Assembly (NCBI RefSeq): GCF_900142575.1
Contig: NZ_FRBI01000036.1
Span: 1-61,029 of the forward strand
Source of the DNA: Actinacidiphila paucisporea
Lineage (GTDB): Bacteria; Actinomycetota; Actinomycetes; Streptomycetales; Streptomycetaceae
Length of the DNA stretch: 61,029 nucleotides
Direction: 5' to 3'
Positions 43,851 through 51,768 of this stretch are shown here, one piece after another (the first letter of the stretch is position 1; each line of letters begins with the position of its first letter). A program made the translations under genes and the position numbers. The notes under the pieces were generated by a model. That model worked only from the letters and a program-made list of their open reading frames with translations, was not told the DNA's origin and did not search any database.

Positions 43851-46800
43851 ATGACGCGATCCGAGCAGCCACCGCAGCCCGCTGACGTCACGCCCGCCTT
43901 CGCAGGCGATCTGGCGGCGGATTCACGCGACCGCGCGGTGGGCGCGCTGCTGAAGATCCCGGCCCTGCGGAAGTTGTGGAACGCCCAGTTGACCGGTGCG
44001 GTCGCCGACCGCCTCGGGCTGCTGGTGCTGCTCTGGCTCACAGCGCAGGCGACCGGCGCGGCCAACGCGTTCGGCGGGGGATACCGCGGAGTCGCGCTCG
44101 CGACGGCCGCGGTCTTCGCGGTCCGCCTCGTGGCCACCGTGCTCTTCGGCGCCGTCCTGCTCGGACCGCTGTCCGCCGCGACCGCGGAAGGCGGCCCGCT
44201 GGACCGCCGCTGGACCATGATCGGCGCCGACGCCGTACGCCTCGCGCTCTTCATCGTCGCGCCCCTGTGGATCACCTGGTCGCCGGACTCGGCGCACCTC
44301 TGGCTGCTGGCCACCGCCTTCGCCGCCGGGATCGCCGAACGGCTGTGGGCCGTCGCCAAGGACGGCGCCGCCCCCATGCTGCTGCCGCCGAAGGGCGACA
44401 CCTCGGTCCGGCCCGCGCCCGACCACCTGGCCACGCTGCACCGGCTCGACCTGCGGACCAGCTTCGTCGCCCTGCCGCTCGCCGCCGCCGCGATGGTCGT
44501 CGTCACCCTGGTCAACACGCTGCTGGCGACCGGCATCAACTGGTTCGACCTGCACCAGGTCGCGCTGTCCTCCTACGTCGCCGCCGGGCTGTTCTCCGCC
44601 TCGCTGGCGGTGCTCTCCGCGCTGGAACTCCCCTCGGGCACGGCGGCCAGGCCGCGCTCGCCGCTCGAAGGGCTGCGGCTGCCCAAGGGCCCCGCCGGCG
44701 CCGAGAACGGCAGGACCGGCGCGCTGCCGCTGCTCGTACCGGCCACCGCGGCCGTCGCCGGCGCCATCGCCGCGGCCGTATCCGTGGCAGTTCTCCACGC
44801 CGCGGCAATGGGCTTCGGCCCGACCGGCTTCGGCCTGCTCGTCCTCGTACTGACCGCGGGCACCGTCCTCGGCATCCGCGTCGCCCCCCGCGTCCTGCCC
44901 GGCCTGTCCAGGCGGCGGCTGCTCGCGCTGGCCATCGGCGTGACGGGCGTGGCCCTGCTGCTGACCGGCCTGGTCCCCGACCCGACCACCGTGCTGCTGC
45001 TCTCCCTGCTCGCCGGCACCGCCGCAGGGGTCAGCGCCAACATCGGGCACCTGCTCATCGAGCAGGAAGCCGAGGAGACCCGCAGGGCCAGGACCACGGA
45101 ACACCTCCAGGCCGTGGCGAGGGCCGCGCTCGGCGTCGCCGCGATCTGCGCGCCGCTGCTGGCCGCCGCGATCGGCCCGCACCGCATCGACAACGGCCGC
45201 TTCACCTTCGACCACGCCGGTGCCGCCTACACCCTGATGCTCGTCGGCGCCCTGCTGCTGCCCGTCGCCGCGCTCGTGCTCGGCAAGACCGACGACCGCA
45301 GTGGCGTGCCGCTGCGCCGCGACCTGCGCGAGGCGCTGCGCGGCGCTGAGCCGTCCGCCGCGCCCGCCGCCACCGGCTTCTTCATCGCCGTCGAAGGCGG
45401 CGACGGCGCCGGCAAGTCCACCCAGGTCGAAGCGCTCGCGAGCTGGATCCGCGCCAAGGGCCACGAGGTCGTGGTCACCCGCGAGCCCGGCGCCACCGCC
45501 GTCGGCAAGCGGCTGCGGTCGATCCTGCTCGACGTGTCGTCCGGCGGCATCTCGCACCGCACGGAAGCGCTGCTCTACGCCGCCGACCGCGCCGAGCACA
45601 TCGACACCGTCGTACGCCCCGCTCTGGCCCGCGGCGCCGTCGTCATCTCCGACCGCTACATCGACTCGGCCGTCGCCTACCAGGGCGCGGGGCGCGACCT
45701 GGCGCCCACCGAGATCGCCCGCATCAACCGCTGGGCCACCGACGGGCTCGTCGCCCACCTGACCGTGCTGCTCGACGTGTCACCCGAAACCGCGAGGGAA
45801 CGCTTCACCGAGGCCCCCGACCGGCTCGAATCGGAACCGGCGGAATTCCACCAGCGGGTCCGCGCCGGCTTCCTCACCCTCGCCGCCGCCGACCCCGCGC
45901 GCTACCTCGTCATCGACGCAGGCCAGGACCCGGCCGCCGTCACCACGGTCATACGCCACCGGCTCGACGAAGTCCTCCCGCTGTCCGCCCAGGAGATCGA
46001 GGCCCGCGCCGAGGCCGACCGCAAGGCCGCCGAAGAGGCGGCACGCCTCGCCGCCGAGGAAGCCGCCCGCAAGGCCGAGGCCGAACGCGCCGAGCGCGAG
46101 CGGCAGGCCCAGCTGGAGAAGCTCCACCGCGAGGAGGAGGAGCGGCGCCTCGCCGCCGAGGAAGCCGCCCGGCAGGAGATCGCCGACCGCAAGGCCGCGC
46201 AGGAGGCGGAGGCCGCGCGCCTCCGCCAGGAGGAGGCCGACCGCCTCGCCGCCGAGGAAGCCGCCCGGGTCGCCGCGGAGACCGCCGCCCGGGAGGCCGA
46301 GCAGGCCAGGCTGCGGCGGCTGGCTGAGGAGCAAGCCAAGCTGCGCTCCGAGGCGGAGGCGCGGCGGCTGGAGAAGCAGCGCAAGGCGGAGGAGGCGCTG
46401 CTGCGTGCCGAGGCGGCGCGGGCTGCGGCCGCTCCTGCTCCCGCTCCCGCGGAGGTGGACGACGCGACGACGGTCATCACGCCGGCCGTCCCCGAGGACG
46501 CGCCGTCCACGGACACCGCGAGTCCCGCGGATGCCACGGACACCTCCGAGACCACCACGGTGCTGCCGCCCGTCGTGCCGGCCCCCGAGCCGGAGTCGTC
46601 CGACGACGCGCCGGAGGCCGGTTCCGACGAGACCGCTGTCCTGCCGGCGGTCCCCGCGCCCCCCGCGGAGCCCGCCGCGGACGACGAGACGGCCGTGCTG
46701 CCCCCGGTGCCCGGCACCGCGAGCGACGCGGATCCGGTGGACCGCGTACCGCCGTGGCTCTTCCGGCCCGAGTCGGGACCCGCCGAGACCGAGCGGACGC

Positions 46801-46940
46801 GGGAGCTGCCCGCGGTCCAGCCGTCCGCCACGCGGCGGCCCCGGCCCGACTGGGCCGAGGAGACGCCTCTCGACGACCTTCCGACCCTCGCGGACGAGCT
46901 CCTCGGCCGCCACGACGAGGACGACCACCCCCGCCACTAG
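43851..46940 (+). CDS. tmk: Membrane (MFS-like) domain fused to thymidylate kinase
   Basis: 1029 aa. Residues ~30-490 are an MFS-like domain with about 12 membrane segments. Residues ~508-715 are a thymidylate kinase converting dTMP to dTDP: FIAVEGGDGAGKSTQVEAL (P-loop Lys522), VTREPGATAVGKRLRSILLD and VISDRYIDSAVAYQGAGRD. Residues ~715-870 are a long charged coiled coil of Lys-Ala-Glu-rich repeats, followed by an acidic Pro-rich tail. The same fusion is known from S. coelicolor. The transport substrate is unknown, and the membrane part may only anchor the kinase. The TAG stop falls inside the left end of a MITE-like element, so the gene's end may have been set by that insertion. Confidence 0.92.
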   Translation: MTRSEQPPQPADVTPAFAGDLAADSRDRAVGALLKIPALRKLWNAQLTGAVADRLGLLVLLWLTAQATGAANAFGGGYRGVALATAAVFAVRLVATVLFGAVLLGPLSAATAEGGPLDRRWTMIGADAVRLALFIVAPLWITWSPDSAHLWLLATAFAAGIAERLWAVAKDGAAPMLLPPKGDTSVRPAPDHLATLHRLDLRTSFVALPLAAAAMVVVTLVNTLLATGINWFDLHQVALSSYVAAGLFSASLAVLSALELPSGTAARPRSPLEGLRLPKGPAGAENGRTGALPLLVPATAAVAGAIAAAVSVAVLHAAAMGFGPTGFGLLVLVLTAGTVLGIRVAPRVLPGLSRRRLLALAIGVTGVALLLTGLVPDPTTVLLLSLLAGTAAGVSANIGHLLIEQEAEETRRARTTEHLQAVARAALGVAAICAPLLAAAIGPHRIDNGRFTFDHAGAAYTLMLVGALLLPVAALVLGKTDDRSGVPLRRDLREALRGAEPSAAPAATGFFIAVEGGDGAGKSTQVEALASWIRAKGHEVVVTREPGATAVGKRLRSILLDVSSGGISHRTEALLYAADRAEHIDTVVRPALARGAVVISDRYIDSAVAYQGAGRDLAPTEIARINRWATDGLVAHLTVLLDVSPETARERFTEAPDRLESEPAEFHQRVRAGFLTLAAADPARYLVIDAGQDPAAVTTVIRHRLDEVLPLSAQEIEARAEADRKAAEEAARLAAEEAARKAEAERAERERQAQLEKLHREEEERRLAAEEAARQEIADRKAAQEAEAARLRQEEADRLAAEEAARVAAETAAREAEQARLRRLAEEQAKLRSEAEARRLEKQRKAEEALLRAEAARAAAAPAPAPAEVDDATTVITPAVPEDAPSTDTASPADATDTSETTTVLPPVVPAPEPESSDDAPEAGSDETAVLPAVPAPPAEPAADDETAVLPPVPGTASDADPVDRVPPWLFRPESGPAETERTRELPAVQPSATRRPRPDWAEETPLDDLPTLADELLGRHDEDDHPRH

Positions 46941-47105
46941 GGCCTGTCCGGCGGATCTTGGCGGATCAGCCTGCGGCGTCCGGTGCCGTACATCGCAAGG
47001 CGGAGAATCGTCCTCGTACCGGGTCGTACAAGGATGATTCGACAACGCAGCGAGGTGCGGTGCCGGGCGTCGCAGGCCCGCCAAGATCCGCCGGACAGGC
47101 CCTAG
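46937..47105. mobile_element. MITE-like 169-bp palindromic element at the tmk stop codon
   Basis: The first and last 28 bases (46937-46964 and 47078-47105) are exact reverse complements, beginning CTAGGGCCTGTCCGGCGG. The inner sequences also pair imperfectly over most of their length, so the whole element is a long hairpin. There is no transposase frame. CTAG at both ends could be a target duplication. Such non-autonomous elements are common in streptomycete intergenic regions. The tmk TAG (46938-46940) is part of the left end. Confidence 0.8.
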
Positions 47106-47137
47106 CCCCTGGCGGGGAGCCGCCCCCTCCTGCCCCT

Positions 47138-47541
47138 TGCGGTGCGTCCTTTGCCTGCGGCGGCGCTGTGGTTGGTCGCGCAGTTCCTCGCGCCCCTCGG
47201 GTGCTGCCCCGTGCGGTGCGTCACTTGGGCGCGGCGGCGGCGTGGTTGCGCGCGCAGTTCCCCGCGCCCCTTTTGGTCCTGCGTCCTCCCACGCCCAGGG
47301 GCCGACCCCTGCCAGGGAGCCGGACCCTTGCGCAGGAGGGCACGCGTTTTTCAGGGGCGCGTGGGGGTACCCCCAGGCGAAGCTCTGGGGGAGAACGGAG
47401 CGCCCCGCCGAAGAGGCGGGAAAGCAAGCAACGCACCGCACGGGGCAATCACCAAGGGGCGCGGGGAACTGCGCGCGCAACCACGATGGCGCCGCGCCCA
47501 AGTGACGCACCGCAAGGGACAGTCATCCGGGGGCGCGGGGA
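47138..47541. repeat. Cluster of inverted intergenic repeats
   Basis: A 61-bp sequence at 47212-47272 recurs inverted at 47454-47514 with about three mismatches (core CGCAGTTCCCCGCGCCCC). A degenerate direct copy is at 47138-47197, and partial inverted copies are at about 47427-47453 and 47516-47541. The core resembles words I know to be dispersed in many Streptomyces genomes. No gene is supported in 47106-47587. Confidence 0.75.
47370..47391. repeat. CCCCCAG hairpin element
   Basis: CCCCCAG-GCGAAGCT-CTGGGGG, a 7-bp stem inside the repeat cluster. It is of a type seen widely in streptomycete intergenic DNA. Confidence 0.6.
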
Positions 47542-47587
47542 CCGCGACACGGCGGCCAGCCGGCGCAAGGGGCGGGAGAATGCGCGG

Positions 47588-50500
47588 GTGCGGTATTTGG
47601 TGTTGGGGGTTACCGAGGTGCGGGGTACGGGCGGCGAGCCCGTGGCTCTGGGCGGGGGGCGGGCGCGGGCGCTCGTGGCCGCGCTCGCCGTCGAAGCGGG
47701 ACGTCCCGTGCCGGCCGAGACGCTGATCGACCAGGTGTGGGCGGCGCACCCCCCGGCGGACGCCGCGGGCGCGCTGCAGGCGCTGGTCGCCCGGGTGCGC
47801 AGGGCGCTGGGCCGGGACGCCGTGACGTCGGAGCCCGGCGGATACCGACTGGCGGCGGAGCGCGACGCCGTGGACCTGTACGCGTTCGAGCGGCTGGTCC
47901 AGGAGGGCGACGCGGCCCTGACCGGCGGAGATCCGCAGAAGGCCGCGGACGTGCTGGCGCGGGCCCTGGCGCTGTGGCGCGGGCCGGCGCTGGCGGATCT
48001 GCCGGAGCGGGCGGCGGCCGCCGCCCGGCCGGACGCGCTGCGCCGCACGGCGCGGCGGCTGCACGTCGAGGCGGAGCTGGCGCTGGGCAGGGCCGCAGAT
48101 GTGCTGCCCGCGCTGGGGGAGGCGGTGGCGGCGCATCCGCTGGACGAGGCTTTCAGGGCGCAGCTGATCAGGGCGCTGCGCGCGGCGGGGCGGTCGGCGG
48201 ACGCGCTGGTGGCTTATGAGGAGACCAGGAAGGTCCTGGTCGAGGCGCTGGGCGCGGATCCCGGCCCGGAGTTGCGGGCGCTGCACGCGGAGCTGCTGCG
48301 GCAGCCCGCCCCGGCGCAGGAGCCGGCGACCCCGGCGCCGGCCGGGAATCTGCGGGCCAGGCTGACCAGCTTCGTCGGCCGGGAGGCCGATCTGCGGGAC
48401 ATCCGCCAGGACGTGGCTGTGGCCCGTCTGGTGACGCTGACGGGCCCCGGCGGGTCCGGGAAGACCCGGCTGGCCCAGGAGGCCGCTGAGGGGGCCGCGG
48501 ACGGCTTTCCCGACGGCGTGTGGCTCGCCGAGCTGGCCCCGCTGGACGATCCCGCCGCGATCCCGCACGCGGTGCTGAGCGCGCTGGGCCGGCGGGAGGC
48601 CCAGGGGCTCGCGACGAGGCCGTTGCGCGGCGAGGCGCATCAGGACGACCCGGTGGAGCGGCTGCTCGAATACTGCGGGCGGCGCCGCTTGCTGCTGGTG
48701 CTCGACAACTGCGAGCACGTGATCGGCGGCGCGGCCGTGCTGACCGCCGAACTGCTCGCCGCGTGCCCGGGGGTGACGGTGCTGGCCACCAGCAGGGAGC
48801 CGCTGGGGGTGCCGGGCGAGGTGGTGCGGCCGGTGGAGCCGCTGCCGCCGCCGACCGCCTACCGGCTGTTCGCCGAGCGGGCGGCGACCGTACGGCCGGG
48901 CGCGGCGCCGTACGGGGACGACGACGGCCCCGACGCGGTGGCGGTGCGGGAGATCTGCCGGCGGCTGGACGGTCTGCCGCTGGCGATCGAACTGGCCGCG
49001 GCCCGGCTGCGCGCCCTGTCGCCGCGGCAGATCGCCGACCGCCTCGACGACCGTTTCCGCCTGCTGACCAGCGGCAGCCGTACCGTGCTGCCGCGGCAGC
49101 AGACGTTGCGCGCGGTCGTGGACTGGAGCTGGGACCTGCTGACCGAGCCGGAGCGTACGGCGCTGCGCGCGCTGAGCGTCTTCGCGGGCGGCTGCACGCT
49201 GGCAGCGGCGGAGGCGGTGTGCGGGCCCGACGCGCTGGAGACGGTCGCGCAGCTGGTCGACAAGTCCCTGGTGGTCGCGGATCTGGTGCCCGCCCCCGAG
49301 GGGCAGGGCGGCCCGCAGGCGCGCTACCGGCTGCTGGAGACGATCCACGAATACGCCGCCGAGCGCGCCGCCGAACTGCCCGGCGAACTGGCGCGGGCAG
49401 CCCGCCGGCACACCGTCCATTACCGGGACCTGGCCCTCACCGCGGACCCGGAGCTGCGCCGGGCGGACCAGATGCGCTGGCTGGAGGTGCTCGAAACCGA
49501 GCTGGACAATGTGCGCGCGGCGCTCCACCGCACGGTCGAGGCGGGTGAGGAGCGGGACGCGCTGGCCATCGCGCAGGCGATGGGCTGGTTCTGGTGGCTG
49601 CGCAATTACCGCGACGAGGCGGACAGCTGGCTGGAGCAGGTGGTCGCGATGGGCGGCGATCCCGCCGACAACCCGGACGACCCGCTGTATTGGCCGCGGA
49701 CCGACGCGCGGATGCTGCTGTACTTCGTCAAGAGCGACCACGCCGCGGAGGACCAGCTGTCGACGCCCGCATCGCTGGCGATGGCCGAGGCGCTTGCGAA
49801 GGCGTACGCGGCCGGTGGTCCTCCGGCCGCGCGTTTTCCCGGGTTGCTGTGGCCCTTCACCGCGTATCTTCTCGGGGGCGCCCCGGAGATCCGTCGTCAT
49901 ACGGAGGCGGTCGTGGCGAACTGCCGCGTCCACGGTGGCGACTGGGAGCTGGCGACGGCGCTGATGTTCCGTACCCATGTGGCGGTCGACTCGCCGGGCG
50001 GCCTCGCACGTGCCGACGACAGCCGGGCGGAACTGGAGACGCTGGCCGACCGCCTCGGCGACCGCTGGATCCGCGCGCAGGTGCACAGCGCGAGCGGTGA
50101 GATCGCGATGGCCCACGGCGACTACGCGACGGCCCGCGCCGACCTGGAGGCGGCGCACCGGCTCGGTCAGGAGCTGGGAGCCTTTGCCGAGGCCGCCTTC
50201 CTCATCGCGCGGCTCGGCGAGATCGCCCACCGGGCCGGCGACGACGAGACCGCGGACCGGCTGGTGGCGCGCGCCGGTGAGGAGGCCGAGCGCTATTCGG
50301 TGTGGGATGCGCGCACTTATGTGCGCTATCTCCAGGCCGTGCTGCTGCTGCGGCGCGGCGAGGTGGCGAAGGCGCGGCAATGGTGCGACCTCGCGGCGGG
50401 CCATGCCTCCGACGGCACCCCGCCGCCGGCTTTCCGCGTCGTGCTGGGGGGCCTGGCGGCACGGATCACGGTGGCCGAGGGCGATCCGCGGTCCGCGCTG

Positions 50501-50881
50501 CCCCTGGTCGACGACGCACTGCGGACGGCGCTGACCTCGGGGTGCACGGAGCAGATCCTCGGCGCGCAGCTGGACGTGGCGGCCGAGGTGCTGACGGCGC
50601 TCGGCGAGACGAGGACCGCGGTGGTGGCGCTGGCCGCCGCGGACGCCGTGCGGGGTCCTGTGCCGCGCAGCGTGCCCGAGCAGGAGATCGCCGACGCGGT
50701 GGCGGCCCGGGCGGCCGCGGCGCTGTCCGCGGCGGAGGTGGCGGCGGCCCGCGAGCGCGGCGCGGGCCTGGACCGGGAGCAGGCCGTGGCTCTGGTGGTG
50801 GCGGTACTGGCAGACGGCAGGGCGGGCCTCGGCGCTCCGGACGGCGGCGGGGCGCAGCCGCCGGGAACAGCCGGGGAATAG
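47588..50881 (+). CDS. AfsR/BTAD-type transcriptional regulator with NTPase and TPR-like region
   Basis: 1097 aa. Residues ~1-90 form a winged-helix DNA-binding domain (DQVWAAHPPADAAGALQALVARVRRALG), ~95-245 the bacterial transcriptional activator domain, ~265-560 an NB-ARC-like NTPase with P-loop GPGGSGKTR (Lys292) and LLLVLDNCEH, and the rest helical repeats. This is the SARP/AfsR large-regulator layout. No biosynthetic cluster is adjacent, so a global or orphan role is likely. GTG 47588 starts right at the domain (RYLVLGVTEVRG) with GGGAGAA upstream; the open frame upstream only covers the repeat cluster. Confidence 0.9.
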   Translation: MRYLVLGVTEVRGTGGEPVALGGGRARALVAALAVEAGRPVPAETLIDQVWAAHPPADAAGALQALVARVRRALGRDAVTSEPGGYRLAAERDAVDLYAFERLVQEGDAALTGGDPQKAADVLARALALWRGPALADLPERAAAAARPDALRRTARRLHVEAELALGRAADVLPALGEAVAAHPLDEAFRAQLIRALRAAGRSADALVAYEETRKVLVEALGADPGPELRALHAELLRQPAPAQEPATPAPAGNLRARLTSFVGREADLRDIRQDVAVARLVTLTGPGGSGKTRLAQEAAEGAADGFPDGVWLAELAPLDDPAAIPHAVLSALGRREAQGLATRPLRGEAHQDDPVERLLEYCGRRRLLLVLDNCEHVIGGAAVLTAELLAACPGVTVLATSREPLGVPGEVVRPVEPLPPPTAYRLFAERAATVRPGAAPYGDDDGPDAVAVREICRRLDGLPLAIELAAARLRALSPRQIADRLDDRFRLLTSGSRTVLPRQQTLRAVVDWSWDLLTEPERTALRALSVFAGGCTLAAAEAVCGPDALETVAQLVDKSLVVADLVPAPEGQGGPQARYRLLETIHEYAAERAAELPGELARAARRHTVHYRDLALTADPELRRADQMRWLEVLETELDNVRAALHRTVEAGEERDALAIAQAMGWFWWLRNYRDEADSWLEQVVAMGGDPADNPDDPLYWPRTDARMLLYFVKSDHAAEDQLSTPASLAMAEALAKAYAAGGPPAARFPGLLWPFTAYLLGGAPEIRRHTEAVVANCRVHGGDWELATALMFRTHVAVDSPGGLARADDSRAELETLADRLGDRWIRAQVHSASGEIAMAHGDYATARADLEAAHRLGQELGAFAEAAFLIARLGEIAHRAGDDETADRLVARAGEEAERYSVWDARTYVRYLQAVLLLRRGEVAKARQWCDLAAGHASDGTPPPAFRVVLGGLAARITVAEGDPRSALPLVDDALRTALTSGCTEQILGAQLDVAAEVLTALGETRTAVVALAAADAVRGPVPRSVPEQEIADAVAARAAAALSAAEVAAARERGAGLDREQAVALVVAVLADGRAGLGAPDGGGAQPPGTAGE

Positions 50882-50993
50882 CGGTCGCGGACCGCGGCTT
50901 ACGTCATTGAGGCTTCAAGGAATACTGGAGCCCGTAAGCCGTGCCGGAGGCCCCCGCCGACGCCGCCGCAGCCCACCGGAAGTGAGAAGAGCC

Positions 50994-51728
50994 GTGAAGG
51001 TCGAGATCTACAGCGACATCGCCTGCCCGTGGTGCTACGTCGGCAAGACGCGGTTCGAGCGGGCGCTCGCGGCCTTCCCCAACGGCTCGTCCGTCGAGGT
51101 CGTCTACCGGCCCTTCCAGCTCGACCCGTCCGCCCCGCACGAGGCGCGCCCGCACCGCGAGGTGCTGGCCGCGAAGTTCGGGCCGCAGGCCGCGGCAATG
51201 GACCAGCGGATCGCCGCGCTCGGTGCCGAGGAGGGCATCGACTTCGACTTCGACACGGTCCTGGAGAACAACTCGCTGCTCGCCCACCGCCTGCTGCGCT
51301 TCGCCCTGGACCAGTACGGCCCGGAGGCGCAGGTCCGGCTCAAGGGCCGGCTGATGGCGGGGCACTTTGGCGAGGGCATGGACATCGGCGACCACGAGCA
51401 CCTGACCGACGCGGCCGTCGCGGTGGGCCTGGACCGGGACGCGGTCGCGGACTTCCTGAGCGGTGACGGGCTGCACGACGAGGTGCTCGGCGAGATCGAC
51501 GAGGCCAGGCAGCTCGGCATCACGGCAGTGCCGACCTTCGTCTTCGAGGGCCGGTGGGCCGTGCAGGGCGGCCAGGAGACCTCGACCTTCCTGCGGGTGT
51601 TGGAGCAGGTCGCCAAGGACACCGCCGCCGCGGGCGTCGCCGACACCAGTGCCGACACCGACGCCGGTGCCTGCGCCGACGGTGTGTGCGAGGTGCCCGC
51701 GACCGGCGGCACGACCGCGGCCCGCTGA
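50994..51728 (+). CDS. DsbA-family (FrnE-like) oxidoreductase
   Basis: 244 aa, cytoplasmic (no signal peptide). KVEIYSDIACPWCYVGKTRFERAL gives the thioredoxin-fold CxxC (Cys11, Cys14), and ITAVPTFVFEGRWAVQGGQ the cis-Pro loop. The helical insertion and overall length match the FrnE/2-hydroxychromene-isomerase-like branch of DsbA proteins. A pair of cysteines near the C-terminus (GACADGVCEV) may shuttle with the active site. GTG 50994 follows a GAGAAGA ribosome site. It converges with the sigma-factor gene 40 bases away. Confidence 0.9.
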   Translation: MKVEIYSDIACPWCYVGKTRFERALAAFPNGSSVEVVYRPFQLDPSAPHEARPHREVLAAKFGPQAAAMDQRIAALGAEEGIDFDFDTVLENNSLLAHRLLRFALDQYGPEAQVRLKGRLMAGHFGEGMDIGDHEHLTDAAVAVGLDRDAVADFLSGDGLHDEVLGEIDEARQLGITAVPTFVFEGRWAVQGGQETSTFLRVLEQVAKDTAAAGVADTSADTDAGACADGVCEVPATGGTTAAR

Positions 51729-51750
51729 CCCGCGGCGGCCCGATCCGTAC

Positions 51751-51765
51751 GGCGGCTCGGCCGCC
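51751..51765. terminator. Short hairpin between convergent genes
   Basis: GGCGGC-TCG-GCCGCC lies in the 40-base gap between the DsbA-like and sigma-factor genes. Confidence 0.5.
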
Positions 51766-51768
51766 CCG

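Noticed and set aside
41200..43872. Long antisense frame over topA
   Set aside because: Valine/Leu/Gly-rich shadow without motifs; TopA is intact on the other strand.
46937..47105. Simple transcription terminator
   Set aside because: The palindrome is 169 bp with 28-bp perfect ends and unpaired interior islands, too long for a terminator, though it may also stop transcription.
47351..50404. Open frame of 1017 codons opposite the AfsR-like gene
   Set aside because: No recognisable domain; the sense strand shows winged-helix, BTAD and NTPase motifs.
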